From Incurvaria masculella (lineage: Eukaryota > Arthropoda > Insecta > Lepidoptera > Incurvariidae): a stretch of DNA of 64,000 nt. How positions within the stretch are numbered: position 1 is the stretch's first letter; each line of letters opens with the position of its first letter. The stretch covers positions 19,614,501-19,678,500 of the forward strand of contig OX335651.1 of the NCBI GenBank assembly GCA_946894095.1, written 5' to 3'. Shown here piece after piece: positions 1 through 10,862 of the stretch. The notes below the pieces were generated by a model, which ran no database searches, was not told the origin of the DNA, and saw only the letters and a program-made list of their open reading frames with translations. Position numbers and translations under genes: made by a program.

Positions 1-1287
1 TCTCCTAAATATTCCGTTTTCGTCTCGTCCGGATGGCGAGTCTAAATCGCTCTTAATTCTAAATAGATTTTCAACTTTATGTCTGGTCCGCGAAGTGCTA
101 AATTGTGTTTCTTACTTTTAATGTCCATTACTTCTGCTTTTGATACTTTGCCAATCTTTTTAATCTGATTAATTCCAATACGCCTTTTTATTTAAATATT
201 GCTGTGAATTAGAAAAAATAATATTTTGGCAGTGGATGCCTAGATGATCCTGGGTGGCAGGGTTTTGAGATAATATTGATTATAGCCAAATCACATTCAG
301 AATTTCAGGATCATTGTTTTTTTAATTAGTGGCCATTAGAAGTTTCGTGGCGTAACATGACGCTTTATAGAATAAACCTGTTTGCCCATGAGCATTCGGA
401 TGTGCTCCCTTTGGATATTAACGCAAAATCTGCCTTTTTTACAAAATTTTTCGTCTAAAGTTAAAGTCATGAGAATGATCGAGGTCTAGGACCCAGATGT
501 ATGTAATGTAACTGTTAAATTAGTTGCTAGTATAACAAAAAACAGTGGCTTCCTTTTTCCGACTTCTTTCATATCAAACCCCTACCACTCACTCCTCGGG
601 TAATCAAGCGTGATGGTGATTCGGGTTAGTGGTTCTCAATTTATAGGCCGACAGACAGACTAACAGAATGACAGAAATACCCCAGGCAATTGTTGGTTGT
701 GTAACATCGCCGGTATCGGAAACTTTCAATTGAGAATATTTTCTCGAAGGAACAATTCCGGAGCACAGTAATCTATTTATTCAAGACGTTTCAATTCCCG
801 ATCGAAAGATTCCTGATTCCTGATCGCGGAATTCCAAGAATAGTCCTATGGGTATCATGTAAAGGTATTCTCAATAAAACACAACCAAAAACACAAAGTG
901 TACCAGTCCCAAGGTATTAAAATCCGTTTGTATCACTTACTTCATCTGTGGTTGTATCTATCAGCTGGGTATTGGTAACGTGGTGGTAATTGCGATGTCT
1001 CTACCGAAGTGTTCACTTTCTTATCATTTCATACCGCGACCACTGAGCCGGAACGCGGCGTGTATCGGCTCGCTGTCCATCGTCGGAATCTATTGAATTG
1101 TGCAACTCGAACCAATTGTCTGCGATCACGAAACTATATTCGTCTATATCATCGATTAAGCATTCATTTCATTTTGTACTTTGTGTTACTATGGTTTATG
1201 CTATCATTGTTTTATCTGCTTTACTTTTAATATTAATATATTATTGTTTCATAAAATATTAACTTCTCATACTTATTTTTGTATTGT
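1..1287. other. Unclassified AT-rich stretch, no gene seen
   Basis: I recognise no gene or element here. Bases 640-665 carry a CAGACAGAC-type run often found at the end of insect retroposons. A 73-codon frame at 1009-1230 has no recognisable family features and ends in a low-complexity hydrophobic stretch, so I do not call it a gene. Confidence 0.5.
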
Positions 1288-1545
1288 AACTAGACATGGA
1301 CAACTAATACCAAACCGACCGTAATGATATTAGCCTAACACACCACATGGGAAAAAGGTGCCATGCCAGGCCCTTCTTTATATTGCTTGGCTACATTGAA
1401 CTGGAAAACACGGAGGATTTTCATTTCCGCTTCGACCATCGTTCATTCAATGCGATATTATCATCGTGGGCGGGATTAACCCTAACACATAGTGGTAGGG
1501 TAGTAACTAACCTACAGTTTTAGGTATCCTGAACCCAACCGCGCT
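1288..1545 (-). mobile_element. SINE fragment (shared body), minus orientation
   Basis: The order of blocks matches the reverse complement of the full SINE at 39261-39674: the CATGGATGGCTAATACCA-like end, GTGCCATGCCAGG, ACATTGAACTGGA, GACCATCGTTCAT and the GGGCGGGATTAA block. The Pol III head is missing and the body is strongly diverged, so this is an old, 5'-truncated copy. Confidence 0.8.
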
Positions 1546-1682
1546 CAGAGTTGCTTCAACCAGCTTACCGAACCTCAAGGCGTAGTGCCACTACGACGGC
1601 TGTCAGTAGAATATGTATCAGACAAATTAGCTCGTGTTGTAAGAGCCCACTAAGAGGCGATCCAGGCAGTTTTCGTTCGTTC

Positions 1683-1843
1683 ACTTCCTTACCTAGCGGG
1701 TAGGGTAATCCCGCCTGGGTTGATAACATTGCATTGAATGAACCAGGGTCGGAGTGGGCATGATCATTGTCCGTGTTATCGATCCAGTTCAATGTAGCCG
1801 TCCAATAAAAGGAATAGCCAGTACACATGGCACCTGGTTCCAT
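1683..1843 (+). mobile_element. SINE body fragment
   Basis: It holds the SINE blocks GGGTAGGGTAATCCCGCC, TGCATTGAATGAA, TGTCCGTGTT, ATCCAGTTCAATGTAGCC and CATGGCACC in the usual order. Head and tail are absent. A 92-codon frame on the other strand lies wholly inside it and is not a gene. Confidence 0.8.
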
Positions 1844-1906
1844 CCATCATTTTATATTACCATTTTATATTACTACTACCATTTTATATTAGACGAGAAT
1901 CACTAA

Positions 1907-2065
1907 GCCTCGATTGCAAAAAGAGATGGCTGTGTTATTCAATGTTCAAACACGTCACTTTTAGTGAACCATATAGAGTACCTTCCATACTGTTCATACA
2001 AAGTGACGTGTTTAATCATACGTTGACGTTGATTTTGATTTTCTGTCCTTTCGTGCACTCGGCCC
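1907..2065 (-). mobile_element. MITE, family TNA-D, copy D1
   Basis: A 159-bp element matching D3 and D4 in reverse orientation, with imperfect terminal inverted repeats (GCCTCGATTGCA at one end, TGCACTCGGCCC at the other). It is flanked by TAA on both sides (1904-1906 and 2066-2068). Internally it holds the inverted pair AAACACGTCACTTTTAGTG and CAAAGTGACGTGTTT. Confidence 0.8.
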
Positions 2066-2210
2066 TAAGACGTAAGAAGTGCTTCATCAACGGAAACGGA
2101 ACGATGTGTTATGGTTGACATCATTATTTATTACAAGAGTGGTGCTCATGCATGATGGGACATTTCAGCAGCAGGTTAAATGAGGGTGAAGAACGTTCAT
2201 GAGTTGCTTT

Positions 2211-2428
2211 TCATAAATAAACATTCATCAATGACTGTTTTAAAGCATCCTTGAACAAACTGTTGGTTTCATCTTTTAAGAAAAGCATGTCTTTATTGTG
2301 GGCATCAAATGCAAATGTCTTGCCATTGTTTGGAATTTCCTTCTCATCTTCGTATATAACGTTAGGTATTGAAAATACTATGAATGGAATTACTTTGAAT
2401 TTAGCGTTAGGTATTGGAATGACAATTC
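2211..2428 (-). CDS. Candidate 3'-terminal exon of unknown protein
   Basis: On the minus strand an AG acceptor preceded by a T-rich run (TGATTGTGTTTAG, ending at 2429) is followed by about 72 sense codons and a TGA at 2211-2213. An AATAAA lies about 80 bases downstream (2127-2132). The peptide begins IVIPIPNAKFK, repeats an IPN motif, and has a charged lysine- and aspartate-rich C-terminal half (FAFDAHNKD, SLFKDALKQ). I recognise no family. Base composition is less AT-biased than the surroundings. No upstream exon was identified, so it could be a real terminal exon, a relic of a retroelement, or chance. The start of the frame cannot be a normal ATG, because an in-frame stop lies just upstream of the acceptor. 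Confidence 0.25.
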
Positions 2429-2438
2429 CTAAACACAA

Positions 2439-3046
2439 TCATGCAACTGCAACACACAAACGGGGTCACCATTTTCCGCCTCGATCTCGTTTCTAACTCC
2501 AGTTGGACTTATCTTAATCCGATCCAGGACGGTGCCCGGTTCGAACATGCAATGTAGCCGAATCTTGATTCTGTTTCGTTGCAAAATCACGATGCAAAAT
2601 GTCTACTCATACGTAGTTCTGCTTCACAAATATTATTATATTGGGATGAATGTTTCGATTTTTGATTTCAGATAATAACCCGGAACATTTTCTCCCATAT
2701 TGTCGATTAACCTTACACGTATAACTCACTTATCAAATTGCCTATGCACCTACACTCTCGGATATGATCACGACGCAAGATGTTATCACGTTATTTGGCA
2801 TAAGCCCGTGGTATGAGGGGGCTGACGACCGCGAAGGTGGCTCGGCACCGCGCGGCGAAATAGGATTCTTGGAGGCGGAAAAGTGAGGAATGCCATTTCC
2901 CTGTAATGTAATTGGCCGACGAGACGCCGCCGCCGGGAGCGCGGAGTCCGCTCTGACTTGCTCAGGCGGTGCCCGAGTGCGGGACTGGATTTTTTTTTCG
3001 CTCATCTTATGCACCTCTGGATTTATATACCTAGCCAGAGCTATTC
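2439..3046. other. Unclassified, with a GC-rich patch
   Basis: No gene recognised. Bases 2810-2990 are GC- and CpG-rich (CGACGAGACGCCGCCGCCG and similar), unlike the AT-rich flanks. The overlapping frames on both strands (2742-3014 and 2890-3180) follow from the GC content, and the second runs into the SINE. Confidence 0.4.
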
Positions 3047-3411
3047 AGTGGCCCAGTGGCGCGACACTTCGGCGATCGCTCTCCGAAGTTAAGCAACGCT
3101 GGATCCGGTCTGGTCTTGGATGGGTGACCATTCGACCGTTGAGAGAGGCTGGCCGTGGTTCGGATTCCACGTTAAACTGAAGGTTACCTTACTTATTAGG
3201 TGGTAGGGTTAATCCCGCCCGGGTTGGTACCATCGCATTGGATGAACGATGGTCGAAGCGGCAATGAAAACTGTCCGTGTTTTCCATCCAGTTCAATGTA
3301 GCCGAGCAATAGAAGGTCCTTGCATGGCACTTAGTTCCCATGTGGTGTGTTAGGCTAATATCTGACGGTCAGTTCGGTACTAGCCATCCAAGTTCAGTTA
3401 CATGAAAAAAA
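3047..3411 (+). mobile_element. SINE with 5S rRNA-derived head
   Basis: Bases 3075-3145 match the internal promoter part of 5S rRNA: CCGAAGTTAAGCAACGCT (box A region), then a short spacer and CTTGGATGGGTGACCATT (intermediate element and box C region). The rest (3195-3411) is the body of the tRNA-headed SINEs in this window: AGGTGGTAGGGTTAATCCC, ATCGCATTGGATGA, GTCGAAGCGGCAATGA, CATCCAGTTCAATGTAGCC, CATGGCAC, GTGTTAGGCTAATAT, and a CAGTTACATGAAAAAAA tail. Transcription by RNA polymerase III with a type 1 promoter is expected from family knowledge. It is a 5S-derived (SINE3-like) retroposon, not a 5S gene: the 5' part of the rRNA is missing or badly decayed and the body is fused directly to it. 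Confidence 0.85.
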
Positions 3412-4260
3412 TCTTGGTGTCATTGGATTAAATGTAGCTCCGAGCCTTCTGGCTTGTTGGAGACCCGAAATTCACGTTTAAGGGTTGGAATCTGAAACAT
3501 TTAATGCTATCGAAAAATACCTACGACGAATTTAGATAATAAACAAGTGTAGATTGATGGTCCAGCTGTCATTTAGAGATTTTGATTGTCTCTGGTGCTT
3601 GGTGTTCTCAAATTAGCCAAATATTCATAAACTTTATTAAAAACAGTTTAACACAAAATATGAGCGTCATTACCTATTTATCGTTTCCATATTAAGTTTG
3701 AAATATATCATCAATTCATCTTTCATATTTTTGTAGTAGTAGTTATGATTTAAAATAATAACATATGGTTCCACTTACGTTCTTATGGAAGGCGTGGTGT
3801 GGCCGTGGCTAATACGTGACGGAAAGGGTTTGCTTGCTATTCGGCCTAGCCTTACACTTACTTAAAACCACAGAACTTAAAACGTTATTTATTTTCATTT
3901 ATTCGTCTCCGTATATTCATCGTTCAACGTGAACGTAACTATGTATCTACCTTAAAATGTTGCATTAACAAAAATGTTACGGGGAGGATGGCATTTTTTA
4001 TCTTTGAAAAGATGCAGATAAATATTTTCAGTTTCAAGTACAGTCATTACTTATCAAATGTATACACTGGAAAGAGAAGGAATTTCTAAGTCCCTTTTAC
4101 TCTATGGTTGACGTCAGCATGTCAGAAAGAGATCTCAAATTTGTCTCTATTTCCGGTGTATAGATTTCAGACGAAACGACTGTACACAGAATCACCCCTT
4201 TTAGATCCATCACGTGTTACTATACACCGTGATATATGAACATTTGTATTTGTTCAACGT
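3412..4260. other. AT-rich stretch, nothing recognised
   Basis: I see no reading frame, repeat shared with the rest of the window, or RNA gene here. Confidence 0.5.
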
Positions 4261-4263
4261 AAA

Positions 4264-4520
4264 TCAGGCCTCAATATTACAGATTACAGACGTGTACAGA
4301 CAAGTACAGGGTAGGTTAGGATGACGGTCGCCGGGATCGGGCACCGATGCGGTCCACAGGCGGCGATAAATCCGAAAGGGTCCTAGCCACTCGAGCCGCC
4401 GCCCTAGCGGCTCCGCCCGCCCGCCCATCGCCGCTGTAAATATGATTTTCATGATGTTCCGCCTCCGCCGCCGCCGCCGCCTCCGCCGCGTCCCGCGAGC
4501 CTCGTCCCTTCGCTCCATTT
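4264..4520. repeat. GC-rich patch with CCG/CGC triplet runs
   Basis: Contains GCCGCCGCCGCCGCC-type triplet runs near 4460-4495 and CGCCCGCCCGCCC near 4410. The 84-codon minus frame with a run of arginines (10 in a row) is simply the triplet repeat translated. A GGTAGGTTAGG near 4311 is a two-unit telomere-like motif at most. Confidence 0.6.
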
Positions 4521-5027
4521 ATTTGCTGCGCGGTATTTTTATAAGCCTACGGGCGAATATTAGGTACTCCGAGCGACCGCCGACATGCTCCGATGGATCG
4601 GAATTCTCGAAAGGTGGATAAAGTGAATTTGAAAATATTTTCGGCTCACATGTTACAAGGGGAATAAATTAGTTACAACCTCACATTACCACCTCAATTG
4701 AAACAGTGTCGTCAGATTTTGAAAACATTTAGATTTTTTTATGTCTTTATTATATGTTTAGTTGATTGCGCAGATTAACCATTGTGTCGTTTAGAAAATA
4801 AACGAGGAATTAGTTTGCTGACGTAATTGTATGGATAGCTTTGCTATCCGAGTACACTGAACATGTAATCGAAAGGTCGGAGACTCGAACCTTACTTCAA
4901 ACATTCGGCGACCAAAATGTTTTCTAAATATTTTCAAAATCTTACCAAAATGTTTCAATTTAGATGTTGTAAAATGTTTATCCATTATGCACCTGTTATC
5001 AAATCATATACCGTGGCACATCTATTC
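4521..5027. other. Unclassified; possible old tRNA-like SINE head near 4800-4890
   Basis: GAATTAGTTTGCTGACGTAATTG followed about 50 bases later by AGACTCGAACCTTAC resembles the head of the second SINE type at 13800-14043 (TTGGCTGATGTAATTG then GGTTCGCATCTCG). The rest shows nothing. Confidence 0.3.
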
Positions 5028-5163
5028 TTAGGTTACTTTTCTTGTTGCTACCTGTATATTTTTGTCCCATTATCGGGTTGATTGGAAGAGATTGACATTA
5101 GGCAATAAGTCCGCCCTTGTATGTTATCCGGTTTTTCCATCCAGTTCAATATAGTCGTGCTGT
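5028..5163 (+). mobile_element. LINE 3' end joined to a SINE scrap
   Basis: 5028-5128 is nearly identical to 42239-42340, for example TTGCTACCTGTATATTTTTG, ATTATCGGGTTGATTGGAA and GGCAATAAGTCCGCCCTTG, which there ends in an ATT-repeat tail. At 5129 the match stops and a SINE scrap begins (TTTTTCCATCCAGTTCAAT, TAGTCGTGC), so two different retroposon remains are fused here. Confidence 0.7.
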
Positions 5164-5180
5164 ACGAATATATGTACTAC

Positions 5181-6299
5181 TAGCTGCGGTACCTGGCTCC
5201 GCTCGGGTTAGTGTCGGCTAAATTATCTCATGGATAAAAAGTAGCCCACATGACTGGTCCAAAATAGGGTCAAACTGGTCCAGGACAATGTATCCATGTA
5301 CCAAATTTAATCAAGATCGTTCGAGCCGAAATAGCATGATTTAATGAGAAACATCCAATAATTCCCATTTAGAGCTTCGTTGACGTTTGGTGGCTATTTA
5401 AAAAAAAAACATTTGCCGCGAGAACCTTTCTGCACTTTCACTGCTACATTGCTTACCTAGTAAGTAACGTGTAACGTAGGTAAGTTTTGCGTGGACTCCA
5501 ACCCACAGCCAGCCTCAACATCGAAAACAGTAACCCATCTCGAACCTGACTGCTCCCAGAGATGCTATACATTGATAAAATACGCATATAAATCAGGTAA
5601 GTGGTTCGCATGTTATAAGACTTTAAGACTCACTACTTACCCTTCTGGTAATAAAGCGTTATATTATGTAATCTATAAGTTTTTAGTAGAATCAGGCTAG
5701 ACATAGATACAATGCACATCTAATTCGAGTACTTGGTTCTCAAGGATTTTATTCTGTTGGTCGCTCCTCCGGCGATTTAGCGTGATGCCAAGTAGTCCTA
5801 AAGTTGCAGGAAATACCAAGCCGTACTTCAGTAAAAGTAAGCGCTGCCGCCGCAAAGCCGAGCCGTGCATAGCATTGCAGTTTGTATGACAGCCCCATCT
5901 TAGCGTAAGCGGAACTGAATTCTATTTAGCCAATCCTAATTCCCGGGTAGTTAAATGTACATGTACTAAGTTTTACAAATCGCTAGTGCCTTGAAAATTC
6001 GCCAAACGGACACCAAACAGTCACGACGTCTGCCCTCCCCCCGCCGCCGCTCCCCGCCACCGCCCCCGGCTCCTCTCCCCCTAGTGTGAAGTATCGCTAC
6101 CGGCATCGTTTTCGCAGCCCCGTGAAAGTTCTAAAGCCCATGGGCACATAAATTGTAGCCTATGTGTTATTCTGATGTATAAGCTATATTATTGTAAAGT
6201 TTCATTAGAATCCATTCAGTAGTTTTTACGTGAAAGAGTAACAAACATCCATCCATCCATCCATCCATTATTACAAACTTTCCCCTTTATAATATTTAC
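5181..6299 (+). repeat. Tandem duplication, unit 1 (1119 bp) of a dispersed repeat
   Basis: Starts TAGCTGCGGTACCTGGCTCC, an opening typical of a family of lepidopteran dispersed retroposons (related starts at 20874, 35893 and 56571), and ends with GTAACAAACATCCATCC and TTACAAACTTTCCCC. It is repeated head to tail at 6300 with only scattered differences (for example TTCCCATTT/TTCTCATTT, GTACTTGG/GTAATTGG) and one divergent C-rich block near 6029-6085. The two identical 69-codon frames at 5491 and 6610 use a GTG start, have no recognised domain and reflect the duplication. Confidence 0.85.
6246..6265. repeat. CATC microsatellite, 5 units
   Basis: Five CATC units at the 3' end of the first 1119-bp unit; the second unit carries ten at the matching place. 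Confidence 0.9.
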
Positions 6300-7430
6300 T
6301 AGCTGCGGTACCCGGCTCCGCTCGGGTTAGTGTCGGCTAAATTATCTCATGGATAAAAAGTAGCCCACATGACTGGTCCAAAATAGGGTCAAACTGGTCC
6401 AGGACAATGTATCCATGTACCAAATTTAATCAAGATCGTTCGAGCCGAAATAGCATGATTTAATGAGAAACATCCAATAATTCTCATTTAGAGCTTCGTT
6501 GACGTTTGGTGGCTATTTAAAAAAAAAACATTTGCCGCGAGAACCTTTCTGCACTTTCACTGCTACATTGCTTACCTAGTAAGTAACGTGTAACGTAGGT
6601 AAGTTTTGCGTGGACTCCAACCCACAGCCAGCCTCAACATCGAAAACAGTAACCCATCTCGAACCTGACTGCTCCCAGAGATGCTATACATTGATAAAAT
6701 ACGCATATAAATCAGGTAAGTGGTTCGCATGTTATAAGACTTTAAGACTCACTACTTACCCTTCTGGTAATAAAGCGTTATATTATGTAATCTATAAGTT
6801 TTTAGTAGAATCAGGCTAGACATAGATACAATGCACATCTAATTCGAGTAATTGGTTCTCAAGGATTTTATTCTGTTGGTCGCTCCTCCGGCGATTTAGC
6901 GTGATGCCAAGTAGTCCTAAAGTTGCAGGAAATACCAAGCCGTACTTCAGTAAAAGTAAGCGCTGCCGCCGCAAAGCCGAGCCGTGCATAGCATTGCAGT
7001 TTGTATGACAGCCCCATCTTAGCGTAAGCGGAACTGAATTCTATTTAGCCAATCCTAATTCCCGGGTAGTTAAATGTACATGTACTAAGTTTTACAAATC
7101 GCTAGTGCCTTGAAAATTCGCCAAACGGACACCAAACAGTCACGACGTCAGCCCTCACGTCCCGCTCCCCGCCACCGCCCCCGGCCCCGCTCCCCTTGGT
7201 GTGAAGTATCGCTACCGGCATCGTTTTCGCAGCCCCGTGAAAGTTCTAAAGCCCATGGGCACATAAATTGTAGCCTATGTGTTATTCTGATGTATAAGCT
7301 ATATTATTGTAAAGTTTCATTAGAATCCATTCAGTAGTTTTTACGTGAAAGAGTAACAAACATCCATCCATCCATCCATCCATCCATCCATCCATCCATC
7401 CATTATTACAAACTTTCCCCTTTATATTAT
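6300..7430 (+). repeat. Tandem duplication, unit 2
   Basis: Same order and offset (1119 bases) as unit 1, starting TAGCTGCGGTACCCGGCTCC. The C-rich block is shorter and rearranged (CTCACGTCCCGCTCCCC), and the CATC run is doubled. The unit ends at TTACAAACTTTCCCC near 7425, so both copies have the same two ends and lie head to tail. Confidence 0.85.
7361..7400. repeat. CATC microsatellite, 10 units
   Basis: Ten perfect CATC units, twice the length of the run in the first duplicated unit. Confidence 0.9.
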
Positions 7431-7472
7431 TTATTAGATTAGATTATTAGATATTAGATGAGAATACAAGTC

Positions 7473-7516
7473 CTGGCATGTCTTCTAGTTCCCATGCGGT
7501 GTGTTTATATCGTGAA
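7473..7516 (+). mobile_element. SINE 3' scrap
   Basis: CCTGGCATG, CTAGTTCCCATG and CGGTGTGTT match the distal SINE body at 3325-3360. Only about 45 bases survive. Confidence 0.55.
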
Positions 7517-7557
7517 ATAGGTCTGGTGTGATGCCGACATTCGCATGCTGAGCCTCT

Positions 7558-7877
7558 AGTCCGACTTGTTACCTAAATTGGCGTTTACGCCAAACCGATC
7601 GACTGGCATTTTGAAATGTATGGAGATATCAAGAGCGCGTGTTGTTTTGCGTGTCCGAGTTTTATTTGATAGCTTACGTATCGTCGCCGTTAATACATTA
7701 ACGTTGCCGTTAATACATTAACGTTGCCGTTTACGCAGACTCCGCGTTTTCATACAAAATTGGTAGTCCGAGTGTGATTTTGACAGGTTAAAACTACAAA
7801 TTAGTAGTAAAACTTGTATCGGGTTTGACGTTTTTACGAAACTTAAAAGTTCAGTAAATTTGGTGACAAGTCGGACT
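7558..7877 (+). mobile_element. MITE, family H, copy H1
   Basis: Ends are inverted: AGTCCGACTTGTTACCTAAA on the left, TTTGGTGACAAGTCGGACT on the right. Internal blocks GGCGTTTACGCCAAACCGATCGAC, AACGTTGCCGTTAATACATT (tandemly repeated here) and AACTTGTATCGGGTTTGACG are shared with H3 at 50826-51159. The minus frame at 7718-7912 is inside it and is not a gene. Confidence 0.75.
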
Positions 7878-7917
7878 TTGGGCTCAGTTCTGTAAATAAA
7901 GGAAATGGTCAATTAAA

Positions 7918-8090
7918 TCATGAGCCGCGCCGCATCATAAACGCCAAAAGCACAAGGTCCAAAACTCTTATACGGAAATTTTCGTTTGAGTTATTGGTTT
8001 TAAAATACACACGCATACCTACATACTTTTGAATCTTCTCGGTTTTTCATCTTGTGCTTTTTGGACATTATGAAGGCGACCCTCATGAGC
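7918..8090 (-). mobile_element. h8 MITE copy 1 with 8-bp target duplication
   Basis: The element spans 7926-8082 (157 bp) between perfect 8-base direct repeats TCATGAGC (7918-7925 and 8083-8090). Ends are inverted: CGCATCATAAACGCCAAAAG and AAGGTCCAAAAC on the left, CTTTTTGGACATTATGAAGG and CGACCC on the right. The second copy at 37157-37360 is also flanked by 8-base repeats. Eight-base duplications are characteristic of hAT transposons, so a hAT-like non-autonomous element is the best guess. Confidence 0.85.
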
Positions 8091-8214
8091 GATGCGAAGT
8101 GCGAAATGTTTTTCACTAAAGTGTAAATATTGTAGTAAGTGTAGGTATTATACCTTAAAAAACTTAGATGAAAATTATATTCATATAGTTAGTTACAAGT
8201 ATTCTACACTGAAT

Positions 8215-8380
8215 GTTGAAAAATTTTGTTTTCTCTGTTATTTGTCCTAATCTGTTCTACCGAAGAATTCTTTGGCAGTAGCATTTCGATTTAATTGTGG
8301 ACGGTTTTTTTGTATGTAAACCAGTGATTTTTTTGCCGGTTCTTCTTTACTGAGTTGATCGAGTCCGCTGTTCTATTAGT
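8215..8380 (+). mobile_element. Dispersed repeat I, fragment
   Basis: Contains CCGGTTCTTCTTTACTGAG, TTGATCGAGTCCGC, AATTGTGGACGG and TTTGGCAGTAGCATTT, blocks also found in reverse at 29525-29720 and 36530-36650 and forward at 39755-39855. Probably a retroposon 3' region; the full element is not in the window. Confidence 0.6.
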
Positions 8381-8398
8381 TTGTCTATCACTTTGAAC

Positions 8399-8786
8399 AG
8401 CTCGTGGTCTAAGGGCTAGAGGACTTGCCTTTCATCCAAAAGGTCTGGGTTCAAATCCTCGCCCGGGCCATGCACAACTTTCTTTCTCTTTCGTTACGAA
8501 TGCGAGCTGTTTCATGGTTCGGAACCCCTTCCCCTACTAGGTGGTAGGGTTAAATCCGCCCAGGTTGGTACCACCGCATTGGATGAAACCACGGAATATT
8601 ATTGTTCTGTGGATGAAACTATGATTGAAGAGGCAATAAAAAATTGTCCGTGTTTTCCGTCCAGTTCAATGTAGCCGTGCTCAAAACCTAATTCCTTCGG
8701 GAATGTGGTGTATTGGGCTAAGATCATAATGGTAGTTGTGTGGTATCAGCCATCTATGTCAGGTGGCATAAAAAAATAAAATAAAA
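8399..8786 (+). mobile_element. tRNA-derived SINE, near full length
   Basis: Head with A-box-like GTGGTCTAAGGGCTAGAGG and B box GGTTCAAATCC (8449-8459), then the shared body (GTTACGAATGCGAGCTG, CCCCTACTAGGTGGTAGGG, CAGTTCAATGTAGCC, GGTATCAGCCATC) and a tail of A and TAAAA. A 30-base stretch around GGATGAAAC is duplicated internally near 8580-8620. Confidence 0.85.
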
Positions 8787-9554
8787 GTTTGTGACGTTTG
8801 ACTACTAAAACGCATAAATAAATGAAATTGAAATTCCTTTAACCAAATTGCCTTCACGCAGGTATCGTCCAATAATGTTTCCACATTTTCACATTAACCC
8901 GTGATCGCGAAGGGTTAAAATGCAATAATGGTCCCGCATACCTCCCACCGTATGGAGAGTTTGCACGTTTGGTATATAGAGACACGCTTCTGAACCGTAT
9001 CTGCACGTCATGTCTACTTGACGTTGTAGGTTCAATAACTAGTTCTCAGTAATTTTAGATGATGTTGAGTCTGTCTTTCAAAATCAAAACACAAAATAAA
9101 TTAAATTAGCATTGAGTGTAGTGAGCAGAAAGCCTTGTGCATTTGATTTTATGACACCATTTAAAACATATTTTACCAACAGAGCTTCTATAATAATAAT
9201 CTAAAATAGTAATTAAAATAAAACAAAACCATTCATAGGATTCATGTTTTATATACATATTTATTTATTCGAGAATGCGGTGTGTTTGTCTATCCAGTTA
9301 CCTATAACAATCCAGACGTTAGCGTGATTTTGTAATTAGATTAAAAAAATCTTCGTTTTTAAATTAGAAATGCGCCTAACCTTCATAGGTAATATGTAAT
9401 AATAAAAGTTTAAATTGCTCAGAACTTACTGGTCTTACCCCTGTTTTCACCACCTCCAGTTACCAGAAATCTGATAGTTAACTTTCGGTTACATTGCATA
9501 TTTGTATGGTGTAACTGAAAGATAACTTTGGGATTTTTGTAACTAAGGGTGGTG
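8787..9554. other. AT-rich stretch, nothing clear
   Basis: No gene recognised. GAATGCGGTGTG near 9274 and TATCCAGTTACCTATAA near 9290 may be a SINE scrap. Confidence 0.45.
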
Positions 9555-10134
9555 GAACCGGGCGTTAATGCTCCAAATCGTCGTACTCGGCACACCAACC
9601 TTTTTCACGAGCCCTTTCAGCGCACTAACTATGCTCAAAACGCATTAACAACACGGTTACCTCGAATATATAATATAATGTTTCACGAAATCGATATATT
9701 TTTAGACTCCAAGCACAAATTTAAGAAACACATTATTCAATCACTAACTAAGTTAAATAAAAAAAATATCAGATTTCCTTCCTAATACATATTTGGTGTA
9801 GTTATTTCTTTTATTTTTTTATTTTCTATTTGCCCTTTTCAATATATTAGGTATTTTACACATCACACACACTACACAACCTCAACTCTTTCATTCACTT
9901 ACACTGCACTACAGTATACACTTGTAACATCACCTACATCATACAAATACATGCACCCCTTTATATGTGATTTTTACTTATTTAGATATTATCTCCACGC
10001 TCATGGATACTTCGTGTTAACCTGTTATTGGCGTTACTCATAAACATAAGCTTTTCTAAATTTATTTGTACATACGCTGTTGGTTTACCTTATTAAATAA
10101 ATAAATACATAAATAAAATAAATAGGTAATTTTT
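9555..10134 (+). pseudogene. LINE ORF2 C-terminus and 3' UTR, fragment
   Basis: The frame to 9785 ends in a pattern known from jockey-like non-LTR retrotransposons: HTNLFHEPF, RTNYAQNAL, RLPRIYN and FLDSKHKFKKHI, corresponding to the conserved end after the reverse transcriptase, where the protein reads basic-aromatic, then an Asn-rich turn, then a D-S-K-F-K helix. After the stop comes an AT-rich 3' UTR with CACACACACTACAC and a TAAATAAATAAATAC tail. No reverse-transcriptase catalytic part remains, so it is a dead 5'-truncated copy. Confidence 0.6.
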
Positions 10135-10856
10135 AAAAATAAACGAAATGCAACTTTTACTCATTTACTTAAACGCCACGATTGTGGCACTGAAACTGAA
10201 CGATCTAAGCTAAGCTTCTCTAAAATTGTCAACAGGTAGTGTGGAAAGACTGGATAGAAAGTGACCGGGTTCCTTGATACCTTGTACGGCCTTCCGCTCA
10301 ATAACTTGCTCGTTCCCACCCCAATCGAGCCACCCCAGTAGCGCACACAGGTGTTGGGTCGCAGGACGGAGGACCATATCCTGCTCGCTGCGTACACAGA
10401 GGCACGTGCGGTGCTGATGGGAAGCGCTGGGATTTGACCCGACCCCCTTCCCGCGGCTCTCGGCTGGATCTGCCGTCAATTTCCGCCGCCGTGATTGGAG
10501 GGACGCGTACGACGCGTCGATGGAGGACTGTGTGTAAATTACGGACTAATTGAGAATAATGCGACGAAATAAATGATTATTATAATGTTAATAGACTATC
10601 GGCATCATGCTGATGTGTGCACTTGTTTTTATGCACTTCCCTTTTTGTTTTATCCACTTGCACTTATTTTTTTAATTTCTTGTCTATTAATTATTTAATA
10701 TCCAGTTTGATTTTGAATTCATGTTTGAAAAATGTTACGGCTCTTCACGCGCCAGGAAGAGACATTCCGAAAGACTCCGCACTGCAATGTAATTAAAAAG
10801 ATCCAAAGACGAAAATAGATTCAACTAAATACATTAAATAGGCGTGACGAAAAACC
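10135..10856. other. Unclassified with GC-rich patch 10240-10520
   Basis: The GC-rich part has two overlapping minus-strand frames (10161-10397 and 10210-10479) but neither shows a recognisable domain. It does not match any repeat in the window and may be unique DNA. Confidence 0.4.
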
Positions 10857-10862
10857 GTTTAA

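Noticed and set aside
3075..3145. 5S rRNA gene
   Set aside because: Only the internal promoter part matches, the 5' part is missing or decayed, and the sequence runs straight into a SINE body.
4264..4518. Arginine-rich protein
   Set aside because: Ten arginines in a row are the translation of a CCG/CGC triplet repeat.
5491..6819. Duplicated 69-codon gene pair
   Set aside because: Both frames start at GTG, have no domain and lie inside the two units of a dispersed repeat; identity reflects recent duplication.
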